The notes: generated from the letters alone by a model not told the origin. Numbered from the stretch's first letter, positions 1-7,330 are shown. The stretch is 34,454 nt of DNA from UBA11704 sp964491805 (GCA_964491805.1 CAZBGU010000006.1:1-34454); one strand, 5' to 3'. Numbers and translations: made by a program.

Positions 1-46
1 AAAAATAATGCTTCTTGGAAAACACATAACAAAACCAAACGAAGCA

Positions 47-110
47 GTGGACCCTGCGTAGCGTAATCGCGAAGCATGGGTGGACCCTGCGTAGCTTTAG
101 CAAAGCAGGG
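47..110 (+). repeat. Two tandem palindromic units upstream of a GIY-YIG gene
   Basis: The 16-base string GTGGACCCTGCGTAGC occurs at 47-62 and again at 80-95. Each copy opens a hairpin: the first pairs CCCTGC with GCATGGG (about 52-80) and the second pairs CCCTGC with GCAGGG (85-110). Both have an internal loop and an inner GC(G)/(C)GC stem. The loops differ while the arms are kept, so folding appears to be under constraint. The second unit abuts the TATATA at 111-116. Confidence 0.7.
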
Positions 111-124
111 TATATACCTACCTT

Positions 125-364
125 ATGTATTATGTCTATATCTTACTAAGTAAGAAAGATAGTAGTCGATATGCTGGTGTTACAGAAGATTTACAAAAAA
201 GATGTAAAGAACACAACTCCAAACAATCAACGTACTCAAGTACTAAAGCACCCTACACGCTGGAGCGGTACTGTGCATTCAAAGATAAAGCTCTTGCATA
301 TAGATTTGAGAAGTACCTAAAACACGGCTCAGGCCATGCCTTCACCACAAAACATTTACTATAA
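125..364 (+). CDS. Small GIY-YIG nuclease-superfamily protein
   Basis: This is a single-domain GIY-YIG protein of 79 aa, the size of the UPF0213/YhbQ-like group. The GIY motif appears as VYI (residues 4-6) and the YIG motif as YAG (16-18). The catalytic-type Arg is R26 in LQKR, followed by H30 and N31, and the metal-binding Glu is E62 in RFEKYLK. The core is therefore complete despite the Ile-to-Ala change in YIG. There is no SD sequence; a TATATA lies 8 nt before the ATG, so the mRNA may be leaderless. Two palindromic repeats directly precede the gene. Members of this family are often single genes of unknown role; a DNA-nicking or repair function is inferred only from the fold. Confidence 0.85.
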   Translation: MYYVYILLSKKDSSRYAGVTEDLQKRCKEHNSKQSTYSSTKAPYTLERYCAFKDKALAYRFEKYLKHGSGHAFTTKHLL

Positions 365-552
365 AAAACTTAATAACCACCGAATCTTCCACATAAGTTC
401 TGCGTGTCGTGTAAAGAAAATAAAATACGGGTCAAATTTGTGACCGACTATCCCCACCTCTCTTCTACTCTTGTCTAAGATAACTACCATCATGAATAAA
501 CATTCAAAAAATGATATAATCTCTTTCATGAAATTGTAAACGTTTAAAAACA
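365..552. other. Intergenic spacer with no gene seen
   Basis: No coding or RNA gene is recognisable here. It holds a short hairpin (GGTCA/TGACC, about 430-445) and the -10 promoter element at 515-520. Upstream of that the sequence is AT-rich and unstructured. Confidence 0.5.
515..520 (+). promoter_or_regulatory. Consensus -10 (TATAAT) before the tRNA-Ser locus
   Basis: A perfect TATAAT precedes the first tRNA-like sequence (553) by about 32 nt. The -35 region is weak. It could drive both the tRNA-like fragment and the intact tRNA-Ser. Confidence 0.5.
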
Positions 553-610
553 GGAGAAGTGGCTGAATGGATTAAACGTAAACTGCTTTACGTTTAACGG
601 TAAGCATGAA
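553..610 (+). pseudogene. tRNA-Ser 5'-half fragment
   Basis: The first 24 or so bases (GGAGAAGTGGCTGA and on) match the 5' half of the intact tRNA-Ser at 698 with three or four differences. They are followed by a strong hairpin, AACGTAAA/TTTACGTT (loop CTGC), in place of a normal anticodon arm. A second hairpin, GCATGAA/TTCATGC, lies just downstream. No T arm or 3' acceptor strand follows before the next gene. It is best read as a truncated or rearranged duplicate; a processed small RNA cannot be excluded. Confidence 0.5.
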
Positions 611-697
611 ATACCCTTCATGCGCAACCCGGCAAACACGAAGCCACCGATCTGTAGGACGACAAATAGTTCCGAAGCAGGGCGAGGACTTATATCT

Positions 698-784
698 GGA
701 GAAGTGGCTGAGTGGTTGAAGGCACTTGACTCGAAATCAAGCAACGGAGCAATCTGTTCGAGGGTTCGAATCCCTCCTTCTCCG
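698..784 (+). tRNA. tRNA-Ser (anticodon CGA)
   Basis: This is an 87-nt class II tRNA. The acceptor stem GGAGAAG (698-704) pairs with CTTCTCC (777-783), with discriminator G784. The anticodon stem CTTGA/TCAAG encloses the loop CTCGAAA, with anticodon CGA at 732-734 reading UCG codons. It has a long variable arm, and the T arm contains GGTTCGAATCC. CCA is not encoded (TTG follows the discriminator). A terminator follows 7 nt later. Confidence 0.95.
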
Positions 785-790
785 CTTGTG

Positions 791-823
791 TAAAAATGAG
801 ACACATTCTGGTGTCCATTTTTA
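791..823 (+). terminator. Rho-independent terminator after tRNA-Ser
   Basis: The stem AAAAATG-(A)-GACAC pairs with GTGTC-CATTTTT around a 6-nt loop (ATTCTG). The T-run lies within the 3' arm. Confidence 0.75.
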
Positions 824-827
824 TTAA

Positions 828-939
828 GCGGAGAAGAGTAAAGCCAACCGCTTGGCTTTACGGAGGGATTCGAATGGGGCACGCGAAACTACTTCGAGCA
901 GAGCGAGGTAGTTTTGTGAGCGAATCCCTCCTTCTCCGC
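828..939. repeat. Cruciform-like palindrome built from tRNA-Ser 3'-end copies
   Basis: The 19-base tRNA 3' end at 767-785 is repeated exactly at 921-939. The same sequence occurs inverted at 828-835 plus 862-872. The inverted copy is split by a perfect 10-bp hairpin, GTAAAGCCAA/TTGGCTTTAC (838-861). The centre carries another hairpin, AAACTACTTCG with CGAGGTAGTTT. The whole 112-bp unit can fold into a three-arm structure with perfect outer stems (828-835/932-939 and 862-872/921-931). Confidence 0.75.
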
Positions 940-992
940 AAAAAGTATCGTGATATTTTATTTATCTAAACATGCGTGGTAACTTACGTATT

Positions 993-1421
993 TTAACTCC
1001 ATAGCGGAAAGGTCTTCGTAAGTCGATTTATATCAGCAGAAGGACCATACACTATCACTCCGAGATATTCCAAATCCCCTTCTTTCTTTTTTGAAATCCA
1101 TTCAGAAAGTTCGTCATCATGAGATGTATCGAGCATTTCTCTTGGAAAATCCAAAACAGTAACAGCAGCATTACTCCTTGACGCTTCTATAACATCTCTA
1201 ATACTTGCCGTGCCACCTTTCTTAATAATGAATCCATATCGAGCAATCCCTTTATGGTTTATACCAGAAGCATCAATGAGACTGTCTCGCCCCATAAGGT
1301 GTTCATCTTTATTGGACCCAAGACTAACAGCCAGATGACCGATAACGTTCATTGCTTGCCAAGTTTCTAGACTGTCACTCACTATGCAAACTATTTTTCT
1401 ATCTTTGTAATCGTAAGACAT
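993..1421 (-). CDS. DUF2000-like protein (Pth2-like fold)
   Basis: This 142-aa protein resembles the DUF2000 family: an N-terminal KIVCIVSDSLETWQAMNV strand-helix, a central GIARYGFIIKKGG segment, the AVTVLDFPREMLDTSHDDE region and a C-terminal DLEYLGVIVYGPSADINRLTK. That family is known from structural work to share the peptidyl-tRNA hydrolase 2 fold, but its substrate is unknown. The start at MSYDYKD was chosen because upstream residues run into the terminator of the next gene; the ORF stays open further upstream. No SD is apparent. It stands alone, ending near the tRNA-Ser palindrome. Function is unassigned. Confidence 0.7.
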   Translation of the reverse strand: MSYDYKDRKIVCIVSDSLETWQAMNVIGHLAVSLGSNKDEHLMGRDSLIDASGINHKGIARYGFIIKKGGTASIRDVIEASRSNAAVTVLDFPREMLDTSHDDELSEWISKKKEGDLEYLGVIVYGPSADINRLTKTFPLWS

Positions 1422-1456
1422 GAATAATGATATTGTATCAAAGATTGTGATGCGAC

Positions 1457-1497
1457 AAAAAAACAACAAACATCGGGACGTGGTTCCCGATGTTTGT
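1457..1497 (-). terminator. Terminator of the 1536-2057 ORFan
   Basis: A perfect 13-bp stem at 1466-1478/1485-1497 has a 6-nt loop and is followed on the minus strand by TGTTTTTTT. It lies 39 nt past the stop of the gene at 1536. Confidence 0.85.
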
Positions 1498-1535
1498 CTA
1501 TGCAGTCCCACAGCCAACCAAAATTTGTGTTGGGA

Positions 1536-2057
1536 TCACATAGATGTAGATTGCTCCTTTGGAAAGATGACAATGACCCCGTCCCCTCTCACCGACATTC
1601 TGCACAAGGTGCGTGTCGGCGAGTTCGGTAGGCCTATATGTGCAATAAGCTCGAAGTAAAGACCAGCCTGGTCCTCTCTTGTGAGACTCACCCCCAGAAA
1701 CCTTTCGAACATCGAAAGGTGTCTGCTTTGCACAAAGCCGTAGTGAGAGATGAATCGAATACCTCCTGGCGCAGCTTCCTTTGGATAGTGTCCAAGAGTA
1801 GACAGGGTCAGTGCGAGCGCAGCTGAGAGAACTTCTTCCACCTCTTCACGACAAAGAGGCTTATCACATTCCTGTAGCACGCTTCTTATGGCACTAAAGT
1901 CTCTTCTTAACACACACAACAACACTGCACTAAAGAACGTTGCGCTCGTGCTGCAGGGGTTCTGTCGGCGATATATGAAAGCCGATCTTCTCAGCACAGA
2001 GCGATCGAGCCTCTCCATGAACCCTTCCATGAAGATGTTGCCAAGTGAAATTCTCAT
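1536..2057 (-). CDS. Hypothetical protein (ORFan, cassette-like)
   Basis: I do not recognise a family. From MRISLGNIF it is 173 aa, mixed alpha/beta in appearance, with a hydrophobic stretch (SATFFSAVLLCVLRR) and a Cys-containing middle (ECDKPLC). The start was chosen because GGAG lies 6 nt before this ATG; the frame stays open to an ATG at 2150, but that one has no SD and overlaps the infC -35. The gene looks more GC-rich than its neighbours and has its own strong terminator. It shares these features with several other isolated genes in the window. It could be an acquired gene; nothing indicates its role. Confidence 0.6.
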   Translation of the reverse strand: MRISLGNIFMEGFMERLDRSVLRRSAFIYRRQNPCSTSATFFSAVLLCVLRRDFSAIRSVLQECDKPLCREEVEEVLSAALALTLSTLGHYPKEAAPGGIRFISHYGFVQSRHLSMFERFLGVSLTREDQAGLYFELIAHIGLPNSPTRTLCRMSVRGDGVIVIFPKEQSTSM

Positions 2058-2142
2058 TTGGGACTCCATCCAGTTTACAAAAAAAATGGGCAGTCGATTG
2101 CCTTTAGTAAATCTAACATATAGATGCCAGAGTACAAACAGA

Positions 2143-2171
2143 TTGTCCATTTTAGCTTTTTGTAGTATGAT
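2143..2171 (+). promoter_or_regulatory. infC promoter
   Basis: TTGTCC (2143-2148) and TATGAT (2166-2171) are 17 bp apart. The expected start near 2178 leaves a leader of only about 10 nt before the TTG start of infC. Confidence 0.65.
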
Positions 2172-2188
2172 ATCTTTACTACAACGCT

Positions 2189-2701
2189 TTGGCAGAAAAA
2201 GTAAACATCAATAATAATATTCGTTCACTCAAACTCCGCGTCATTGGACACATGGGGGAAAATTTGGGTATTCTCACAAAAGAAGAAGCTCTTGCGAAAG
2301 CAAAATCCGTCAACTTAGATCTTATCGAAGTATCTCCGCAAGCTGATCCTCCTGTTGCCCGTATTGCGGACTACGGAAAATATACCTATGAGACATCAAA
2401 AAAACTTAAGGAAGTAAAAGCTAAAGCACACGTAACCGAAACAAAAACAATACAAATTAGTGTTGCCATAGGTGAAAATGACATCATGATAAAAGCAAAA
2501 AAAGCAGCGGAATGGATCAATGAAGGTCACCGTGTAAAAATTGACCTCCAGTTAAAAGGACGCACTAAATACATGGATGAAAAATTCTTAAAAGAACGAA
2601 TGGATCGTATTCTTGCTATCATCCCAGCTGAATATAAAATTGCAGAACCTCTCAAGAAAATACCCAAATCAATGATGGTGGTGATTGAAAAATCGAAGTA
2701 A
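2189..2701 (+). CDS. infC: Translation initiation factor IF-3
   Basis: IF-3 binds the 30S subunit and checks initiator tRNA and start-codon pairing. The 170-aa sequence has the IF3 N-domain (NNNIRSLKLRVIG, EALAKAKSVNLDLIEVSPQADPPVARI, YGKYTYE), a Lys-rich linker and the C-domain (QISVAIGENDIMIKAKKAAEWI, then VKIDLQLKGR). The start is TTG at 2189, since an in-frame TGA lies at 2168 and no ATG precedes the conserved region. Rare start codons on infC are the known basis of IF3 self-control in E. coli, where infC starts with AUU, so the same could hold here. No SD is seen. rpmI and rplT follow, in the classical order, but a 197-nt gap holds a second promoter. Confidence 0.95.
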   Translation: MAEKVNINNNIRSLKLRVIGHMGENLGILTKEEALAKAKSVNLDLIEVSPQADPPVARIADYGKYTYETSKKLKEVKAKAHVTETKTIQISVAIGENDIMIKAKKAAEWINEGHRVKIDLQLKGRTKYMDEKFLKERMDRILAIIPAEYKIAEPLKKIPKSMMVVIEKSK

Positions 2702-2826
2702 GAATAAGGAGACACCAAGACACCGTCTGGCAAGAAAATTGTACCAGTAACGTTATGGAGATAACCGTATCTGTACCACTACCATGACTATCTAGTGTTT
2801 CGTTTGAAATACTCCGCAAACTCCCC

Positions 2827-2855
2827 TTGTTTTTTCAAGGAAGTGATGGTATAAT
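2827..2855 (+). promoter_or_regulatory. rpmI-rplT promoter with extended -10
   Basis: TTGTTT (2827-2832) and TATAAT (2850-2855) are 17 bp apart, with TGG directly before TATAAT giving an extended -10. Transcription would start near 2862, letting rpmI-rplT be expressed apart from infC. Confidence 0.8.
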
Positions 2856-2863
2856 AGCCCAAC

Positions 2864-2878
2864 TATCGAAAGGCGATA
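2864..2878 (+). promoter_or_regulatory. Candidate L20-type operator hairpin in the rpmI leader
   Basis: TATCG (2864-2868) pairs with CGATA (2874-2878) around the loop AAAGG. AAAGGCGATA (2869-2878) is also fully complementary to TATCGCCTTT (3090-3099) between rpmI and rplT, so a long-range helix could replace the local one. L20 represses this operon through folded mRNA in E. coli and B. subtilis; whether this element binds L20 is inference. Confidence 0.4.
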
Positions 2879-2898
2879 CAATAAAACTGGAAACTATT

Positions 2899-3087
2899 AT
2901 GAAGACAAACAAATCATTCTTGAAGCGACTCAAAGTAACAAAGAACGGAAAGATCATTGGCCGCAAGCCAGGTCTCAACCACTTTAATGCAAAGGCACCA
3001 CGACGTAAACAACTTGCAGGTAAGCGTGGTCAGGAATTCGTTATGACAGGAAAGGAAAAATCACGCTTTCTTCCAGGTCTTCTATAA
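2899..3087 (+). CDS. rpmI: Ribosomal protein bL35
   Basis: bL35 is a small basic protein of the 50S subunit. The 62-aa sequence MKTNKSFLKRLKVTKNGKI... carries the usual Lys/Arg-rich N-terminus and the conserved HFNAKAPRRKQLAG segment, and the length is normal for the family. The start at 2899 is preceded only by a weak GGA; an earlier in-frame ORF start at 2827 is rejected because it includes promoter sequence. It is followed 41 nt later by rplT. Regulation by the promoter at 2827-2855 and possibly by L20 is likely. Confidence 0.95.
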   Translation: MKTNKSFLKRLKVTKNGKIIGRKPGLNHFNAKAPRRKQLAGKRGQEFVMTGKEKSRFLPGLL

Positions 3088-3128
3088 GTTATCGCCTTTT
3101 AGACAAATTATTTATTTAACACACTACT

Positions 3129-3476
3129 ATGTCACGAGTAAAACGAAGCAAAATTGCGATGAAGCATCGCCGAAATGTCCTTAAAGCGGCAAAAGGATAT
3201 CGCTTTGGACGAAGCAAGAAAGAAATTGAGGCAAAAGTTGCGCTTCGACACGCAGGTGCTCACGCCTTTGCACACCGCAAGGACAAGAAGACAGACATGC
3301 GACGTCTTTTTACTGTTCGTCTCAATGCTGGACTTCGTGCTCTTGGTACAACATACAGTGTCTTCATAGATAAGCTCACAAAGAAAGGTATGGTCATCAA
3401 CCGCAAGATGCTCTCAGAACTTGCATCAGAAAACCCAGAAACATTTGCTCGTGTAGTTTCTCAGGTTAATGCATAA
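3129..3476 (+). CDS. rplT: Ribosomal protein bL20
   Basis: bL20 binds 23S rRNA early in 50S assembly and often represses its own operon. The 115-aa protein starts MSRVKRSKIAMKHRRNVLKAAKGYRFGRSK (the basic, extended N-terminal arm) and continues with the globular part (RRLFTVRLNAGLRALGTTYSVF, INRKMLSELA). The length is typical. No SD precedes the ATG, so it probably relies on coupling with rpmI. It is the last gene of the operon, and a hairpin follows at 3500-3541. Confidence 0.97.
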   Translation: MSRVKRSKIAMKHRRNVLKAAKGYRFGRSKKEIEAKVALRHAGAHAFAHRKDKKTDMRRLFTVRLNAGLRALGTTYSVFIDKLTKKGMVINRKMLSELASENPETFARVVSQVNA

Positions 3477-3499
3477 AAGCTAACAAAATAAAATAGACA

Positions 3500-3541
3500 A
3501 ACAATAACGAGTGAGACCAATGGAGCTCACTCGTTATTGTT
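3500..3541. terminator. Shared hairpin between convergent rplT and exporter operon
   Basis: A 16-bp perfect stem at 3500-3515/3526-3541 surrounds a 10-nt loop. The minus-strand side is followed by a T-rich run (TTTGTCTATTTTATTTTG), so it best serves the minus-strand exporter operon; it also lies 24 nt after rplT. Confidence 0.7.
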
Positions 3542-3569
3542 AGCAGACAAAGAAAAGCTATCGTGTCCA

Positions 3570-5150
3570 TCATTTGTATAAGACTTGTGTTGTTACGTCA
3601 ATATCCCCTTCTACTTCAACATAGTCCTGGCCGTTAGGAAGATCTTTAATTTCGACAACACGCTTTGAGACTTTTCCATTTTCGTTAACAAGAAGATAGT
3701 TATAACCACCTTCAACAAGTAGTACTTCTTTTTTAAGAACAACTGCATCTCTTTTTCTTTTTGTTTTTAACGATAAATCCCCTGTCATTCCCGTTCTTAA
3801 GACAATATCTTCTGGAACATCTTTCAGTTCTAGATTGAGGCGGAAGTACGTACTTTCATTTTTTATAATTTCTTTAGGTTCGATTGAGTCCACCTGGACC
3901 TTAACCGGTATGTCTTTATACGAACGCAAATAAAGAACTCCTTCATCTCCTTGTGTTATCGCAGCAATATCCTCTTCTTCGACATCAATTTGGACTTTCA
4001 TACCAAGATACGCGAGAAGAATTATGGGCTCACCTATTGTTACTGTCTCACTATCTTTTGCAAGAACATCCTTAACAAGCATGTTCGATGATGGAGCGAG
4101 AAGAGATGTAAAAGATAATTGATTTTTAATCCCTTGAACTTGATTAGTTCTCTCCTGGACAATCGACTCAGCAATTGCGATATCTTCGTTAGATGACCCT
4201 GCTTCAAGTAATTTCTTTTCGTTCTGAGAAATAGAAAGAGATTCTTTTGCAGTCTTATAATTTGTATAGGCTGAAGAGAACGTAAGCTTTGCTTGTGATA
4301 GCAATGCTCGAGATTCTGCAACGGTTGCACGTGATCCTTGTATCAAAGTATCTTCTGGTCGAGCACCATTAACACCTTGGGCAACGGTGTCATACAAAGA
4401 CGAAATCGCATCGACAACAGCTGTTGTTTCTGTAACTCTTTTCTCAATATCAATACTTGAGTTTGTTGCAATATTTTTTTTGTAGGAGGAAAAAAGTATA
4501 TTGATTTTATCAACATCATGTTTGATTGTGCTCTCAAGAATAGCATCGTTGAGAGTTACCTTGATACTGACCGTACCTTGCTGATTGATTGTGAACGTGT
4601 TTGAAAGTTTATTATAAAAAGTATCATCGGAAACAGTAATAAGATCTTCTAGCGCTTTCAGTAATGTCTTTTTTTGTACGTCTATTGTAGTTTCTGATAA
4701 CTTTTCTTTTGATGATGAAATAGCAAGATCCTCGGCGCGGGCCCCATTTTTTATTTTCTGAAGATTTATTTTTGCTTGATTTAAGAGAGAATTTGCTCTG
4801 TTATACTCTAGCTCAAGATCTCTTTTGTTAATTGTTGCCAGCACTGTATCTTTTTGAACAAGGTTACCTCTAGTTACAAAAAAGTGATCTATCTTCCCGG
4901 GCAACTGAAACGCCAACGTTACATCTTCTTGTGAGACAATTTTTGCATTTCTACTTTCAATAATAAGATCGATCTGCCTTTTTTCCGGAGATACTGATCT
5001 ATATTTACTGACACTGCCATACTTAGATGGAATAATAAGCGAAGTAAAAGCATCAGCAATAGTTGGATAGAGAGAGACAAGAACAGCAAAGCCGACAAAA
5101 GCAACAATCCCCAGGACCCCTATTATTTTTAAAAGAGTTGTATTTTGCAT
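3570..5150 (-). CDS. ABC exporter periplasmic adaptor (MacA/HlyD-like)
   Basis: This is a membrane-fusion (adaptor) protein of about 527 aa. It has one N-terminal membrane segment (roughly residues 8-30), then the first half of a lipoyl-like domain (LAFQLPGKIDHFFVTRGNLVQKDTVLATI), a long coiled-coil hairpin of about 200 residues, the second lipoyl half, and a beta-barrel/membrane-proximal part (VQIDVEEEDIAAITQGDEGVLYL). The start MQNTTLL has AGG close upstream and lies 11 nt after the ATPase stop. In MacAB-type systems the adaptor links a FtsX-type permease to the exterior. CPR cells lack a clear outer membrane system, so the partner outside is unknown. Confidence 0.85.
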   Translation of the reverse strand: MQNTTLLKIIGVLGIVAFVGFAVLVSLYPTIADAFTSLIIPSKYGSVSKYRSVSPEKRQIDLIIESRNAKIVSQEDVTLAFQLPGKIDHFFVTRGNLVQKDTVLATINKRDLELEYNRANSLLNQAKINLQKIKNGARAEDLAISSSKEKLSETTIDVQKKTLLKALEDLITVSDDTFYNKLSNTFTINQQGTVSIKVTLNDAILESTIKHDVDKINILFSSYKKNIATNSSIDIEKRVTETTAVVDAISSLYDTVAQGVNGARPEDTLIQGSRATVAESRALLSQAKLTFSSAYTNYKTAKESLSISQNEKKLLEAGSSNEDIAIAESIVQERTNQVQGIKNQLSFTSLLAPSSNMLVKDVLAKDSETVTIGEPIILLAYLGMKVQIDVEEEDIAAITQGDEGVLYLRSYKDIPVKVQVDSIEPKEIIKNESTYFRLNLELKDVPEDIVLRTGMTGDLSLKTKRKRDAVVLKKEVLLVEGGYNYLLVNENGKVSKRVVEIKDLPNGQDYVEVEGDIDVTTQVLYK

Positions 5151-5160
5151 TACCTGGCTA

Positions 5161-5937
5161 TTATGTAAGTGTACCACTAATTATAGGAACTCGACGGACA
5201 TCTTCAACAATCAGGCCATCTTTAATAACAAGACACCTATCTGCCTGTGCAGCCTGTGCACGTTCATGGGTAACCAAGATAATAGTCCTTCTGTAATCCC
5301 TGTTAATATCAAGGAGTAAGTCCATGACCTCCTGCGACCGAATAGAGTCTAAGTGTGCGGTAGGCTCATCAGCAAGAATAATTGCCGACTCTTTGCAGAG
5401 AGCTCTCCCAATAGCAACTCTTTGCTGTTCTCCTCCAGAAAGATCTCCTGCTAAAGAATTTGCGCTTTGCGAAAGACCTAAGCTGGTAAGTGTTTTCATT
5501 CCAACGTTATATGCATCATCATAAGACTTTCCTTGAAGTCGGAGTGGTAACATTATATTTTCAAGAGCAGATAAATTATTGATAAGATTAAAAAATTGAA
5601 ATACAAAACTTACCACCTCAAGCCTGAGATCAGCTCGCCCTTTACTTGTCAAAGACAATACATCTTTACCGTTAATTTGAAGAGTTCCAGATGTTGGAAC
5701 ATCAAGAAGTCCAAGCATATTAAGAAGTGAACTTTTCCCTGACCCAGACTGACCTGTAAGGGCAATAAATTCACCTTCATGTACAGTAAAAGAGATACCC
5801 TTCAAAGCAGTGTTCTCGTTTTTTTTACCGCTATGGTATACCTTTTTTACATCTTTTAATTCAAGTAGAGGCTTGTGCGATGGGCTTAGAGCCGATTCTG
5901 TTGTCTGTGGTATTGTTTGTGGTATTTGTGGTTCCAT
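5161..5937 (-). CDS. ABC transporter ATPase (LolD/MacB type)
   Basis: This cytoplasmic ATP-binding subunit is 258 aa. Walker A is GQSGSGKS (62-69), the Q-loop is Q114, the signature is LSGGE (166-170), Walker B is AIILADE (185-191) and the switch His is H224. It is most like the MacB/LolD family that works with FtsX-fold permeases by mechanotransmission. The permease (stop at 5952) is 14 nt upstream and the adaptor follows, so the three form one operon. The N-terminal 20 residues (Pro/Thr-rich) precede the domain and may be disordered. Confidence 0.93.
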   Translation of the reverse strand: MEPQIPQTIPQTTESALSPSHKPLLELKDVKKVYHSGKKNENTALKGISFTVHEGEFIALTGQSGSGKSSLLNMLGLLDVPTSGTLQINGKDVLSLTSKGRADLRLEVVSFVFQFFNLINNLSALENIMLPLRLQGKSYDDAYNVGMKTLTSLGLSQSANSLAGDLSGGEQQRVAIGRALCKESAIILADEPTAHLDSIRSQEVMDLLLDINRDYRRTIILVTHERAQAAQADRCLVIKDGLIVEDVRRVPIISGTLT

Positions 5938-5951
5938 ACTATTTATACATA

Positions 5952-7148
5952 CTAATCACTATCCCGTATAACATCAATAATGTTTGTCCTCGCAGCTATA
6001 ATAGAAGGAATGAAGGAACCCATAAGAACTCCAATAAGTACAAGAACAAGAGATGATATCATTTGGGCAGAACTAATAGCCATCTTAAAATCACCAATAA
6101 GTAACGGGTATGGGTTTTGTGAAGAAATACCATATAAAAATATATACACAAAGAGGCCCAAGCTGTACGACAAGAGCCCATAGAGAATCGCCTTAGAAAT
6201 ATTGAGAACAAGAATAAAGGAATTAGTACATCCGATGGATTTCAGAATACCTATTTGTCGTTTGTCTTGACTAACACTAATATACATCACTATATTAACA
6301 ATAAAAAACACAACGAAGATTAAGAGAGTATTAATAATGGTGACAATGAATGATACCGCTCCAAGAATATCTTTTACGAAACCGGCACTTTCCTCACTTG
6401 TCTGAACCAAAAGGTCACGATATGCATCTTGTATAGTATTTTTAGTCTTTAGAAGAGTAGTAGGGCTGCTGTCAACAAGCTTGACAACCACCTGGCTATT
6501 TTTTTTACCAAGCAGAAAGTTCTCTACTTCTGACTTTTCTAAATAAACAGTCAAATTTGGCATAAATGTCTTTGCGTCGATTATGCCAACCAGAATGTAC
6601 TTCTTAATCTTGCCTTCATCGTTACGAAGAAGAAGAGAATCTCCTGCATGAGCCCTTCTATCATCATATGCACCACCGACTAAAGAATTCGCTACATCTA
6701 GCCCAATAACAATTTCGTCTGTAGGCCCCCCACTTTTAAGGAAACGACCCTCAATAACATCTTTATGCAAAAGACTAACATCTTTTTCATCATCGACAGA
6801 AAGGCCTAATATCTGGGAAGGAAGAACCCACTTTTCATTTTGTTTCAAACCGCCTGTAGCATAGCTACGAGATGTAACAGAAAAAACATAGGGTTGTGTT
6901 TTAATAAAGTGGAGGAGATTATCTACATGAATTATTTCTTCCCTATCTTTGTAAGCAGAAGTAATTACAACGTCTGCCAACCATCCGTGATTACCCTCCT
7001 CTAGAGCTTTTGAAAAACCAAGTAAGATACTGCTTGTAGACAAAATAGCAACTGTAGCCAAAGCGATGCTTGTCGTAATAAGAGAAAACATAACCTTATT
7101 CTTAAACAGGTCGCGAAAGATAAAATCAAGAAAAAACCAAAATTGCAT
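5952..7148 (-). CDS. FtsX/MacB-type ABC permease
   Basis: A permease of 398 aa with the MacB topology: one N-terminal helix (about 20-42), a large extracytoplasmic MacB-PCD-like domain (about 45-250), then three C-terminal helices (IVTIINTLLIFVVFFIVNIV; ILYGLLSYSLGLFVYIFL; ISSLVLVLIGVLMGSFIPSI). The cytoplasmic loop DKRQIGILKSIGCTNSFI is the coupling motif typical of FtsX-domain permeases. The start MQFWFF (7148) was chosen; a TTG at 7172 is an alternative. It is the first gene of the exporter operon. The substrate cannot be told from sequence; peptide or lipid-linked cargo is usual for the family. Confidence 0.85.
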   Translation of the reverse strand: MQFWFFLDFIFRDLFKNKVMFSLITTSIALATVAILSTSSILLGFSKALEEGNHGWLADVVITSAYKDREEIIHVDNLLHFIKTQPYVFSVTSRSYATGGLKQNEKWVLPSQILGLSVDDEKDVSLLHKDVIEGRFLKSGGPTDEIVIGLDVANSLVGGAYDDRRAHAGDSLLLRNDEGKIKKYILVGIIDAKTFMPNLTVYLEKSEVENFLLGKKNSQVVVKLVDSSPTTLLKTKNTIQDAYRDLLVQTSEESAGFVKDILGAVSFIVTIINTLLIFVVFFIVNIVMYISVSQDKRQIGILKSIGCTNSFILVLNISKAILYGLLSYSLGLFVYIFLYGISSQNPYPLLIGDFKMAISSAQMISSLVLVLIGVLMGSFIPSIIAARTNIIDVIRDSD

Positions 7149-7330
7149 AGTATTTACATAGTATATATCCAATATACCGAATGCCCTACGCTTTAACGCA
7201 CCGTCTCCTTACCCAATACAAATACCATAGTAATAACATCCTCAACTTTTTTACAGCCAACAAACACAGTAGAGAAAAAGACAGCATGCACAACAACCAT
7301 TGTTAAGTCTGGCAAAAGGAACTATACTTA

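Noticed and set aside
544..882. Minus-strand ORF of 112 codons
   Set aside because: It runs antisense through tRNA-Ser and its palindromic fragments; the translation simply reflects the repeats.
765..940. Integrated prophage or island bounded by tRNA-Ser att sites
   Set aside because: The direct 19-bp repeats are only 135 bp apart and enclose no gene or integrase.
2827..2898. Upstream extension of bL35 (start at 2827)
   Set aside because: The extension would translate the -35/-10 promoter region and is not part of the bL35 family.
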